Shown: in pieces, positions 27,497 through 37,280 of the stretch
How the letters are laid out: each line of letters opens with the position of its first letter
Position numbering within the stretch: position 1 is the first letter of the stretch
Assembly: GCA_030141605.1 (NCBI GenBank)
Contig: JAQGDQ010002406.1
Span: 1 to 64,000, forward strand
DNA: 64,000 nucleotides
Direction of reading: 5' to 3'
Source of the DNA: Tubiluchus corallicola
Taxonomy: Eukaryota; Priapulida; Priapulimorpha; Priapulimorphida; Tubiluchidae
Translations under genes and position numbers: made by a program
The notes under the pieces: generated by a model
What the model saw: only the letters and a program-made list of their open reading frames with translations
Databases searched by the model: none
What the model was told of the DNA's origin: nothing

Positions 27497-28618
27497 TCAC
27501 CATGAGTTGACTATATCATCAAGCCTGTTTTTGTTAAACCCTACAATCTTCTCACCATCTATGAATATAGTCGGCGTGCTGTTTATATTGAGACTTCGAG
27601 CAATCTTCTGGCCATTTCTCACCTTAGTCTTGACGCCTGAAGAGTTTACGAGCTTTTTAAATTTATCAAGATCGCCCGTTTTGTTGCCAAAGTACTCTAT
27701 GATGTTGTCACTTCTAAGTCTATGTATCTTTGTATCATAAAGTTCATTATGAAAATTGTAACCCATCAACATCCCCGCTTCAAAAATCTGACTCAGAAGA
27801 AAAGCTTTATCATGTATCTGTTCGATAGGAAAATGCATCAGGTACACAGCAACATCATCTCTGTTCTTTATATTCTTGTTAGCGTATGTATTAAACTTTG
27901 CACAAAAGGAACATTCATAGTCAGAAGCCTCGATAACTATATGTTTTGCATCTCTCTTGCCATACACCAGTGTCAGGTTGGACAGGTCAATATCGTAGCG
28001 AACACTTGCAGCAGCATACTTCTCGAGAAGATTAGTTCTGTTTGCAATATCCATGAGGGAGGTAACCAGATAGTTTCCGTCACTGACAAGATTTTGCGTA
28101 CTCACAACTTCGCCGTCTCTGTTAGTGACGGTATAGGTCAGAAAGTAATAACCCCCGGGAATGGGCACCTTGTCATATACCTTCACAACGGTAGTGCTGG
28201 TGCGCGCCATCGGCATGTTATTTGCAAAATACTTCTCAACATTTGACTTAACCAAGGTCTTAGAAGGCACGGGAGGACGGCGCTCATGACCGCTGCGGGC
28301 AAGATAGTTATCAAGCAAAGACGATCCGTCATAAACGTCAACTATCCTATTCACAAGGGTACTGCCATCGGTAAAACCGAGTAGATCAGCGCTGGGAGAG
28401 CCTTCCCCCGGCAACTTGGCACTACCGCCAACAAAGTAAAAACCAGGTAGCTCCGGCGAAGGAACTACGTGCTGAATATCTAATACGACATCCGAGTTGA
28501 TGTTTTTTAGGTAGTCTGTCACCTTCTGTCGTATCTCGTCTTCGGGCGATGCTGCAAAAACACTCACCCCAAACAGGGAGAAACATGCAGCAAGGACCAA
28601 ACCTCTAACTCTTTTCAT
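27497..28618 (-). CDS. Periplasmic DsbC/DsbG-like thiol-disulfide protein
   Basis: A 373-residue secreted protein: signal peptide (residues 1-22, ending FAA), an N-terminal region resembling the DsbC-type dimerisation part twice over (about 23-190), then a thioredoxin-fold domain with CSFC (226-229) and the cis-Pro loop STPTIF. It probably isomerises or reduces disulfides in periplasmic proteins. The ATG at 28618 follows AGGAG at 7-8 bases; the longer frame to 28705 would place the signal peptide internally. It lies directly downstream of a lipoprotein paralog with the same layout, an evident tandem duplication, and just before a strong terminator. Confidence 0.82.
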   Translation of the reverse strand: MKRVRGLVLAACFSLFGVSVFAASPEDEIRQKVTDYLKNINSDVVLDIQHVVPSPELPGFYFVGGSAKLPGEGSPSADLLGFTDGSTLVNRIVDVYDGSSLLDNYLARSGHERRPPVPSKTLVKSNVEKYFANNMPMARTSTTVVKVYDKVPIPGGYYFLTYTVTNRDGEVVSTQNLVSDGNYLVTSLMDIANRTNLLEKYAAASVRYDIDLSNLTLVYGKRDAKHIVIEASDYECSFCAKFNTYANKNIKNRDDVAVYLMHFPIEQIHDKAFLLSQIFEAGMLMGYNFHNELYDTKIHRLRSDNIIEYFGNKTGDLDKFKKLVNSSGVKTKVRNGQKIARSLNINSTPTIFIDGEKIVGFNKNRLDDIVNSW

Positions 28619-28734
28619 AAAACAACTCCTTCGATTTAATAAATAAAAGCGTATGCGAAACACCACCCGTAAGCTAAGAAGCCACACACACAAAAAACAT
28701 TGCACAAAGAAAGAGCATACCTAATGACAATGCT

Positions 28735-29646
28735 CTACTTCAGAGCTTTCAAGCCATGCCTCAACATCTGCCCATCAGCGCCATCCAATCTTTTGCCATT
28801 AATGAACAGGACAGGGGTGCTCCTTATGCCAAGTTCCATCACCCTCTTCTCAGCATCCAATACCCTACTGAGCATCTCATCCCCTTCAACAAGCTCTCTG
28901 AATCTATCAGGATCCGACACCTTTTTGGCAAAATGCTCTGTTATTTCGGTTTCAGACATGTCATGAATTTCTCTCTCAAACAGTTCATCCTTATATTTGG
29001 CTGCTTCGCCCAACTGAGCAAGGGATTCAAAAACTACCGCCAAGAACTCAGCCTTCGGGTGAATTTTGCGCAGAGGAAAGTGCATCATGTAAAGAGCAAC
29101 ATCATCTTCCATACCTTCCAAAGACTTCTTTAACTCTTCATTTAAACTGGCACAATACTGACATTCAAAATCACTAATCTTCACGATAATATTTTTACTG
29201 TCCTCATTACCGAAATACATCGTTAATTCACTAACATCTATGTCCACCATCGGACCATAATCATGCTTATACACCTTTGTAAAACTCAGGCCCGTCTCCA
29301 TATCCAAAAAGTCAGGGACTATATACCTTCCGTTTGTAATCAGGTAATCATTGTTTACCTCGTTGCCATTTCCATCACTTATGATTAAGTTGACAAAATA
29401 GTACCCGATCAGCTCTTTGACCTCCACTAAAGGGTTAGCCTTTACAGCATAGGAAGCATATTCGGGATTTCCTGCCAAAGTAGACTTAACCAATTGCTCT
29501 ATGGAAGAAGCAACTTCTTTAGGGCTTACAGTAGCCACAACACCATCATTAGAAACAGCACTATCCACACTCTGCTTGGAGCCGGCATCTTTACATCCAT
29601 AAACGGCAAGCGACAACAACAGCGACAACAACAACATCTTCCTCAT
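28735..29646 (-). CDS. Dsb-like thioredoxin-fold lipoprotein
   Basis: A 303-residue lipoprotein: signal peptide with lipobox LAVYGC (Cys18), a linker region, an N-terminal domain similar to that of its downstream neighbour, and a thioredoxin-fold domain with CQYC (162-165) and the cis-Pro loop STPVLF. The helical insertion is that of DsbC/DsbG/DsbA-like proteins. It is a membrane-anchored counterpart of the soluble paralog 116 bases downstream, so one may handle different client proteins or redox partners, for example during maturation of periplasmic c-type cytochromes such as the one at 38.5 kb; that link is only an inference. The start has AAGGAG upstream. Confidence 0.8.
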   Translation of the reverse strand: MRKMLLLSLLLSLAVYGCKDAGSKQSVDSAVSNDGVVATVSPKEVASSIEQLVKSTLAGNPEYASYAVKANPLVEVKELIGYYFVNLIISDGNGNEVNNDYLITNGRYIVPDFLDMETGLSFTKVYKHDYGPMVDIDVSELTMYFGNEDSKNIIVKISDFECQYCASLNEELKKSLEGMEDDVALYMMHFPLRKIHPKAEFLAVVFESLAQLGEAAKYKDELFEREIHDMSETEITEHFAKKVSDPDRFRELVEGDEMLSRVLDAEKRVMELGIRSTPVLFINGKRLDGADGQMLRHGLKALK

Positions 29647-29922
29647 AAAATAACACTCCTTAAAAAAAATATAATTCACCACAAACGGGCGATAACTCAA
29701 CAAACCGAAAAAACAGTGCAAAACCCAGTCTTCACATCGCTCGCGCCGTACATCTGCGCTTTACCGCCAACTTTTCTATACATTCTAAAACGTATACCAC
29801 TAAACGACAAAAAAAGTCAAAAAAAGTTCAAAAAACCAACCTGATAAAACACTTGATTTGCCCCTTAAATAGTGCTAACTATATCAGTCTCTTTATGAGA
29901 TAAGTTGAGGAACAAAGGCACT

Positions 29923-32724
29923 ATGAATAGTAAGAAAGATTATAAACAAACATTAAACTTACCGAGCACAAAATTTTCGATGAAAGCAAACCTTTCGTTG
30001 AGCGAGCCTGAGCGTTTAAAAAAATGGTCAGAAGCTGGTCTGTACAAGCGCATACTTGAAAGCAGATCTTCGAGGGAGAGCTACATACTGCACGATGGCC
30101 CCCCTTATGCAAACGGCAACCTACACATGGGGCATGCCTTTAATAAGATTTTGAAAGACATGGTAATAAAGACAAAATCCGGTAAAGGCTACAGAGCTCC
30201 GTATGTTCCGGGTTGGGACTGCCACGGTCTACCCATTGAATATCAGGTGGAAAAAGGGCTAAAAGGCAAAAAAGATGATTATACTAAACCTGAAATAAGA
30301 AAAAAATGCAGAGATTTTGCCCAAAAATACATAGATATACAGCGGGAAGAGTTCAAAAGGCTAGGAGTTTTCGGTGATTGGGAAAATCCATACGTCACTA
30401 TGGACTATACCTATGAGGCTGTCATACTGGGTGAATTGTACAAATTTTTCAAGAGTGACTCCATTTATCGCGGCTTCAAACCGGTGTATTGGTGCGCTTC
30501 CTGTGCAACTGCTCTGGCTGAAGCTGAAATTGAATACGATGCACACGTATCTGACTCGATATATGTGAAGTTTCTCGTCAAGGATAGCAGTCTTTTGGGA
30601 TTGCCGAGCGATGCCAAAGTTTCTGCGGTAATATGGACCACCACTCCGTGGACATTGCCCGGAAATATGGCGGTGTGCACACATCCTGACTTTGACTATT
30701 CGGTTATAAAGATCACAAAATCGAATAATAGCAACCTCAAAGTAGGTGAGCATCTGCTCCTTGCAGAGGCATTTCTTGAGATGTTAAAACTCGAGCTGAA
30801 TTACGAAGATTATGAAGTTGTGAAGAAATGCAAAGGGAGCGAATTGGAGGGTGTTCTATTTGCTCATCCCTTCCTAGATAGGGTTTCGTTGTCGATCAAC
30901 GGCACTCACGTGACTTTGGAGCAGGGAACAGGTCTTGTACACACAGCTCCCGGACACGGTATGGAAGACTACGAGGTTAGCCTCAGATACGACTTAGACA
31001 TTATCAACCCTGTGGATGACAACGGTGTCTTTAAAGATGACGTGGAGCTGTTTGCAGGACTAAAGGTGCCTAATGCAAATCAAAACATCATAAGCCATCT
31101 CAACAATACTGGCACATTGCTAAAGGACACTCGCATAGAGCATTCTTATCCCCATTGTTGGCGCTGCAAAAGCCCCGTCATATATCGGGCTACGCCCCAA
31201 TGGTTTATCTCCATGGACAAGAACAATCTCCGCAATCAAGCATTAGCTGAGATAGAGAGGGTCAAATGGGTACCATCTTGGGGAAATGCTCGGATTGCTT
31301 CCATGATATCCGGCAGACCGGATTGGTGCATATCCCGTCAGAGGACTTGGGGAGTTCCCATCGCTGTTTTCAGATGTGAAAAATGTGACGATATCCACAT
31401 AAATGAAGAGATGATGGAGAAGATCACATCCCTATTTAACGAGTATGGTGCGGATGTTTGGTTTGACAGAGATGCGAAGGAGTTGATGCCGTCTGGCTAC
31501 GTTTGCGGTTGTGGTTGCGACAAGTTCGTCAAAGAGACCGATATTCTCGATGTTTGGTTTGATTCAGCACATCTACATTGCTGGCATGTGGGAAATAAAT
31601 AGCGATTATTGGCCGCATATCTTGAGGGTAGCGACCAACACCGAGGATGGTTTCAGTCCACCCTTTTAGAAAGCGTAGGCACCAGAGGCAAAGCTCCATT
31701 TTCAGAGGTATTAACCCACGGATTTGTGGTGGACAAGTACGGGAGGAAGATGTCAAAATCCCAAGGCAATGTCACCGCTCCATTTGAGATAATAAATAAA
31801 TACGGGGCGGAGATACTGAGGCTGTGGGTATCTTCAGAGGATTATAGCGAAGATGTGAGGATATCCGGCGACATAATAGAGCGTCTGGTGGAGAGTTATA
31901 GGAAGATCAGAAACACCGCAAGGTTTATGTTGGGCAACATACAGGATTTTGACCCTGATAAAGATGCTGTGCCGTATGATGAACTTATGGAGCTCGACAA
32001 ATACATACTGTATAGATGGAATGAAGTGAAAAGACGTATATACAAAGGCTTTGACGACTATCAATTTCATGTGTTCTACCATACTTTGTTAGGCTTTTGC
32101 ATAAAGGATCTGTCTTCGTTTTATCTGGATATACTGAAAGACAGGGCGTATGTATCAAACACCGCGTCCTTGAAGCGCCGTTCAGCTCAGACGGCTATAT
32201 TTGAGATAATCAAAGAGATGTGCGTTGTCATGTCTCCCGTGGTTGCTTTTACAGCTGATGAGATATGGGAGTATCTACCGTCGTTCCGCGGTAAGAGCAA
32301 GTTTGTATTCGAACAGTTTTTCCCGGAAGTTAGGGAGACCACAGATCAGGATTTCATCAAGAAATGGAATGACATTGTTGAAGTGAAGAAAGAGATCAAT
32401 AGAGCCATGGAGATTGCTCGCAAGGAGAACATCGTCAACTTCCCGCTCGATGCTGAGATACTGCTGCACGTTGATGATAGTGTCAAGAAGAGCATGGATG
32501 TCGATGAGGAGATACAGAAGATATTCATAGTTTCCAAGGTAGTATTTACAGATTTATCGGAAGATGACACCTGTTATAAGTCGGAAAGTGGGGACGTAAA
32601 GGTAATAGTCAAGGCAAGTGATAATGAAAGATGCGAAAGGTGTTGGGTTCGAACGGATACTGTCAGGGACAATGAAGATGGACTATGCAATAGGTGCATA
32701 GGGGTGCTAGGTGGATCTGCATGA
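29923..32724 (+). pseudogene. ileS: Isoleucyl-tRNA synthetase, disrupted in the middle by a stop and short frame changes
   Basis: Charges tRNA-Ile. The first part has the HIGH-type motif NLHMGH in PPYANGNLHMGHAFNKI and the editing domain (WTTTPWTLPGN). The second part has YLEGSDQHRGWF, KMSKSQGN, the anticodon domain and a C-terminal zinc-binding CERCW...CNRC. Between WFDS (about 31566) and YLEGS (about 31617) only 51 bases remain, where about 60 are expected, and they read into a TAG (31600-31602). SDYWP, expected here, is in another frame. Several small indels must be present. The start is ATG 29923 (AAAGG upstream). This is normally an essential single-copy gene, so a sequencing error or a second copy elsewhere is needed. 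Confidence 0.9.
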
Positions 32725-33236
32725 AAAAATACTTGTTGGTAGTCGTTTTTGCAATAGCCGTATGTTTGGACGTGTTAACCAAGCTTTATATTAAGAAAAA
32801 CTTCGTGCTGCATGACAGCAGACCTGTCATAGATGGTTTTTTTAATATAGTTTATTACCAGAACCCCGGGGCGGCGTTCGGTTTGCTGTCAAACTTTCCG
32901 TCCGATTTTCTCAGGAACGGATTTTTTTATACCGTAACGGTTGTGGCGGTGCTGCTGCTGTTATACTTTGTAAGGGAGGATTATGATAACAAAATATCCC
33001 CCTACGGCTATGTGTTGATAATATCCGGCGCTATTGGCAACGTCATTGATAGGCTAACCATCGGCAAGGTCGTGGATTTTATCGAGGTATACATACCTGT
33101 TGTAAACAAGTGGTGGCCCGCTTTTAATGTGGCAGATAGTTGTGTCTCCATAGGTATCGGGCTGGTAGTCCTTGAGATGCTTCTAAATGGAAAAAAAAAA
33201 GTAACCTGCTATAGATGGTCTACGAAAAGCCTGTAA
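32721..33236 (+). CDS. lspA: Lipoprotein signal peptidase LspA
   Basis: Aspartic protease of the inner membrane that removes signal peptides from diacylglyceryl-modified prolipoproteins. It has 171 residues, four membrane spans and the LspA blocks: CLDVLTKLYI near the N-terminus, YYQNPGAAFG, GAIGNVIDRL with the first catalytic Asp, and FNVADS with the second. The ATG at 32721 overlaps the ileS stop (ATGA), the common ileS-lspA coupling. Lipoproteins in the window (TPR, Dsb-like, CsgG-like, DUF4156) are its expected clients. The last 10 residues after an A10 run may be a shifted tail; the family often ends just there. Confidence 0.93.
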   Translation: MKKYLLVVVFAIAVCLDVLTKLYIKKNFVLHDSRPVIDGFFNIVYYQNPGAAFGLLSNFPSDFLRNGFFYTVTVVAVLLLLYFVREDYDNKISPYGYVLIISGAIGNVIDRLTIGKVVDFIEVYIPVVNKWWPAFNVADSCVSIGIGLVVLEMLLNGKKKVTCYRWSTKSL

Positions 33237-33305
33237 GGTCTTAGGTATGATTTCCTAAATATGCACAAACACTCAAGTAGTGACGTAGGGAGCTACGCTA
33301 TTTGA

Positions 33306-34793
33306 ATGACGCAAAGTTATGCCCTTTGTATATATGATTAAGAGCGGTGTTGTCCGTTTTGCAAAAGATCTAGCAGATATCGGATTTAAGATAATATCCA
33401 CCGGAGGTACAGCCAAAGCATTGAAGGATGCCGGCGTCGATGTTATTGATATATCTGAGTTTACAGGTTTCCCCGAAATACTTGATGGCAGGGTAAAGAC
33501 CCTTCATCCCAAGGTTCACGGCGGAATTCTGAACATACGCGACAATGATGCACATGCGGATACAGTGGCAAAACATAATATAGCAAATATTGATTTAGTT
33601 GCCGTAAACCTATATCCCTTCGAAGAGACTGTGTCAAATACGGCTTCATCATTTGAGGATATTGTGGAAAATATAGATATTGGTGGTCCGTCAATGTTGC
33701 GCTCAATGGCAAAAATCACGCCTATGTCACCGTTGTAGTTAATCCTGAAGATTATCAGGGTGTGATTGATGATTAGTTCGCAAGGGTATTCGAACAGATG
33801 AGGAAGACCTTAGCAAAGCTTTTATTTTGCTTTATGATTCTGTCATCTCCCTTTGGCTCAACAAGGAGCGGGATCAGTACCTATGGTTGCCGTCCCCGGC
33901 AGAAAGAGCCAGGACATATGATATGGAGAGAATCTCTTGGACGCATCCTTTGTATGCTTCACCACTCAGTTTTGAGGTTGGGGTTTGCAAAGCGGAGCAG
34001 CTCTTGGCAAGGAGCTCTCATTTAACAACATCGTAGATATAAACGCAGGGGTGGAGCTAATAAAGGAGTTTTCAAGCCCCGCAGCAGTGATAGTAAAGCA
34101 CAACAACCCTTGTGGCACCGCATTAGGAGCAGACATTGAGGAAGCTTATGACAAGGCTTATCTTTGCGATACGGTGAGCGCTTTTGGAGGGGTTGTTTTT
34201 GTCAATGATGTGATTGAAGAACCTTTGGCGATAAAGTTGTCCTCTATATTTTTGGAAGTCGTTGTAGCGCCAGGCTTTAGCGAGGGTGCCTTGGAGTTGT
34301 TCCGAGAAAACATCACTTTGATGAGCTTGATGGGCTAAAGACTCGCACAGAGACGACTGAATATGACGTTAGAGGTCACCGGCAGTTTTCTTATTATCCA
34401 GCAGGGATCTTCTCACCAATGAAGGTGTTCACACTTGCCCACGGTTTGCAAACCTGATGAAGGTGAGCTCAGAGACCTTCTGTTTGCCTGAAATTTCAAA
34501 ACATGTAAGTCAAACGCCATAGTGTACGTCAAAGATTTAGCAACCATAGGCGTAGGCGCCGGTCAGATGAGCAGGGTTGTCGTCAAAATTGGGCGCTCAA
34601 GGCTGCCGGGCCTCTTGATGGTGCTGTCATGGTGATCATTCCCGTTTGAGAGGCAATGGATGGAGGCGGCTGCTAAGGGATCAGAGGCTATCATTCAGCC
34701 GGTGGTTCCATAGGGGATGATGAGGATTGTTCAGGCTGCGAATGAAGCAAATATCAGCATGTTATGCACTTCAGTTCGCTCTTCAAACATTAA
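33306..34793 (+). pseudogene. purH: Bifunctional AICAR transformylase / IMP cyclohydrolase PurH, heavily disrupted
   Basis: Catalyses the last two steps of IMP synthesis. Pieces of PurH follow each other in order but in changing frames. MTQSYAL at the start breaks before [21 protein letters not shown] long cyclohydrolase stretch to 33720 follows, and then [14 protein letters not shown] in another frame. RYGEN-like and GKELSFNNIVDINA fragments lead to [24 protein letters not shown]...[10 protein letters not shown] lies near 34510-34580, and a final LFKH ends at 34793. At least eight indels and several internal stops, plus some substitutions at conserved places, are visible. This looks like true decay, though local poor sequence quality cannot be excluded. 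Confidence 0.9.
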
Positions 34794-34822
34794 CCCAATT
34801 TTTTTTTGGAGAATATTTAACG

Positions 34823-36083
34823 ATGAAAAAAGTTTTAGTAATAGGTTCTGGAGGCAGAGAACACGCGCTTTGTTGGAAAATATCTGAAAACCCCGATGTA
34901 AAGAAGATATACGCAGCACCTGGCAACGGCGGGACAAGCTTAGAAGATAAAGTGGAAAATGTGCCTATAAAATCGGATGATATCGAATCTCTACTCGATT
35001 TTGCCATCAACAACTCGATAGACTTTACGGTGGTTGGCCCTGAAAACCCATTGGTATCGGGCATTGTAGATCTTTTTGAATCCCACAATCTCCGCATATT
35101 CAGGCTTATTAAGATGCTGCAAAACTGGAAGGCAGCAAATCTTCAAAAGAGATAATGAAGAGCGCAAATATCCCGGCAGAATATGTGAGTTTACGGTTAT
35201 GCTGACGCTTTGAGCTATGTGAGAAAAGGCGCTCGCTCGTGATCAAGGCAGACGGTCTTGCAGCCGGCAAGGGCGTTGCCGTCGTCTCTTGACATGTCCT
35301 TTGCATTTCAGCGAAAAGTATTGTTGACAGGCTTTTTGCGATGCTGGCAATAAGGTTGTTATTGAAGAGTATTTGGTTGGAGAGGAGGCATCGTTTTTGT
35401 GCTTTACCGATGGAGAAACCATAGTTCCGATGCTGGCATCCCAGGATCACAAAGCGATAGGCAACGGAGATGTCGGAGCAAATACCGGCGGCATGGGAGC
35501 TTATACCCCTGCCCCCATACTACCTGAAAGACTACAGGAAAAGGCTCTCAATACTGTTGCAAAACCGTTGATCAAAGAACTAAAGAGAAGAGGCATAACA
35601 TACAAGGGGATAATATACGCAGGACTCATGATATCAAAAAATGACGATATAGATGTTCTGGAGTTTAACTGCAGATTTGGAGATCCTGAAGCTCAACCTC
35701 TGCTCATGTGCATTGAAACAGACCTCTTGTCCATAATGGAGGCTTGTTCCAGCGGCAACTTGCACGATATTGACATATCATGGAGAGATGGGAGCAGCGT
35801 ATGCGTCGTCCTCGCATCCGGCGGATACCCCGGAAGTTACAAAAATGGTTACGAAATTCTTGGCGCAGACTATGGGGACAAAGACCTAAAGGTGTTCCAC
35901 GCAGGCACCAAGCTAGATGATGGGAAGCTGGTAACCGATGGAGGAAGGGTTTTGGGTATCACTTCATTTGACAAAGACTTAAAGAAAGCGATAGAAAAAG
36001 CCTACGAAGCTTGCAAAAACATCAGCTTCGAAGGGGCATACAGAAGAGATGACATAGGTCAAAAAGCTTTAGGAGGAGAATAG
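34823..36083 (+). pseudogene. purD: Phosphoribosylamine--glycine ligase PurD, frameshifted in the middle
   Basis: GAR synthetase, second step of purine synthesis (ATP-grasp). The N-terminal domain is intact from ATG 34823 (VLVIGSGGREHALCWKI, FTVVGPENPLVSGI). Between about 35097 and 35390 the sequence is conserved piecewise in different frames (KDAAKLEGSKS, SYVRKGA, VIKADGLAAGKGVAVV) with roughly five single-base changes. From 35373 the frame is again clean to the end, including GGMGAYTPAP, YAGLMI and EFNCRFGDPEAQ. Nearly all residues are kept across the shifts, so decay is recent or the lesions are sequencing errors. The stop is followed at once by purE. Confidence 0.9.
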
Positions 36084-36581
36084 ATGCCATCAGTTGGAAT
36101 AATTATGGGCAGCAAGTCTGATTATGATATTGTGAAACCTGCTTTGGATATACTCAGCAGTTTTGGTGTAGAGCATGAAGTTATTGTGGCAAGTGCCCAT
36201 AGGACGCCTGCACGCACTTCAAAGTGGTCCAGAGAAGCTGACCAGAGGGGAGTAAAAGCGATCATAGCTTATGCCGGAGCGGCTGCTCATTTAGCTGGCG
36301 TTGTCGCGTCAGAGACAAATGTCCCGGTCATAGCCGTACCCGTTGCAGCTACAGCGCTAAATGGTGTCGATGCTCTATATTCAATGGTGCAAATGCCCGG
36401 CGGCATACCGGTCGCGTGCATGGCGATAGGTACAGCAGGTTCTAAAAATGCTGCCCTGTTTGCGTGTCAAATATTGGCACTGTCTGATGATTCTATGAAA
36501 GAGAAGCTGCACCAGTACCGTATTGACATGGAAGCTAAGGTTATCGCGGATAACGATGATCTGCAAAGTGCACTGAAGTAA
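36084..36581 (+). CDS. purE: N5-carboxyaminoimidazole ribonucleotide mutase (class I PurE)
   Basis: Moves the carboxylate from N5-CAIR to give CAIR in purine synthesis. A complete 165-residue PurE with IIMGSKSDYDIVKPAL at the N-terminus, the active-site SAHRTP (residues about 42-47), AGAAAHLAGVVAS and MPGGIPVACMAIG. The ATG follows the purD stop directly, with AGGAGGAG inside the purD end as ribosome binding site. That purE is intact beside broken purH and purD is noteworthy: either the pathway was lost very recently or the two lesions are artefacts. No purK is visible nearby, although class I PurE needs one. Confidence 0.95.
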   Translation: MPSVGIIMGSKSDYDIVKPALDILSSFGVEHEVIVASAHRTPARTSKWSREADQRGVKAIIAYAGAAAHLAGVVASETNVPVIAVPVAATALNGVDALYSMVQMPGGIPVACMAIGTAGSKNAALFACQILALSDDSMKEKLHQYRIDMEAKVIADNDDLQSALK

Positions 36582-36615
36582 TCTTCCACTCTCTTTTAAA
36601 GGGGTTGCGTAAAAT

Positions 36616-37182
36616 ATGAAGAAGATCTTGCAGGCGTCTATGGACAGCTTTGATCATTGCGTGGATATATCTGCAAAGGAGGGAAAGCCCTTCATAATGC
36701 CCACGGACACCATATATGGTCTTTGTGCTCCGATATCATCTATTGAAGCAAATCGGGAGATATACAGAATTAAGAAACGGAGTCCTGATATCCCTTTTCC
36801 GTTGCTAATAGGTTCATATGAGCAGCTGCACAGCCTTGTAGATCAAACATTGTCTGAAGAGATGAAGTCATTTGTGGAATATGCATGGCAGCACCCTACT
36901 ACCGTGGTGTTTAGGGCAAATGGCGGAGTTGACCCGCTATTTACCTACAACAATACAATTGCCTTGCGAATGGTAAAGAACGGATGGTTAAAAGACGCCC
37001 TAAAAATATCCCCCATAAGTGCAACAAGCGCAAATATTTCATCTTGTGATTATGTAGATGATTTCTTCACAATATTCAAAATATTTGATATAGAGCTCTT
37101 CCTGTTTGACAAAAGAAGAACAAACACTCAACCCTCCACGATAGTAGACATCTCAACAGGAGCAATCAAGCTTCTCCGCTAG
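36616..37182 (+). CDS. Threonylcarbamoyl-AMP synthase family protein (YrdC/Sua5)
   Basis: Makes threonylcarbamoyl-adenylate for the t6A37 modification of ANN-decoding tRNAs. The 188-residue protein has the YrdC core: an N-terminal strand with PFIMPTDTIYGLCAPI (about 25-40), the basic IYRIKKRSPDIPFPLLIGS segment, a central PTTVVFRA and a C-terminal SATSANIS. It lacks the Sua5 C-terminal domain, so it is of the short TsaC type. It lies 34 bases after purE with AAAGGGG upstream and is probably the last gene of the ileS-to-purE run. No damage was seen. Confidence 0.88.
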   Translation: MKKILQASMDSFDHCVDISAKEGKPFIMPTDTIYGLCAPISSIEANREIYRIKKRSPDIPFPLLIGSYEQLHSLVDQTLSEEMKSFVEYAWQHPTTVVFRANGGVDPLFTYNNTIALRMVKNGWLKDALKISPISATSANISSCDYVDDFFTIFKIFDIELFLFDKRRTNTQPSTIVDISTGAIKLLR

Positions 37183-37280
37183 TGGTGTGGTGAAATCTGC
37201 CTTTTGCAAAACACTTATAGACGTCCAGACAGATGCCACATCCGTAAAAGACCACAGTTTCAAGAAAAAATCAGACACAA

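Noticed and set aside
29722-29922. T-box leader in front of ileS
   Set aside because: No T-box core sequence or terminator hairpin was found; the region is A-rich without long stems.
31600-31602. In-frame TAG in ileS read as pyrrolysine or other recoding
   Set aside because: Flanking residues do not match the family until the frame changes and about three codons are missing, so recoding alone cannot repair the gene; no PYLIS-like context was seen.
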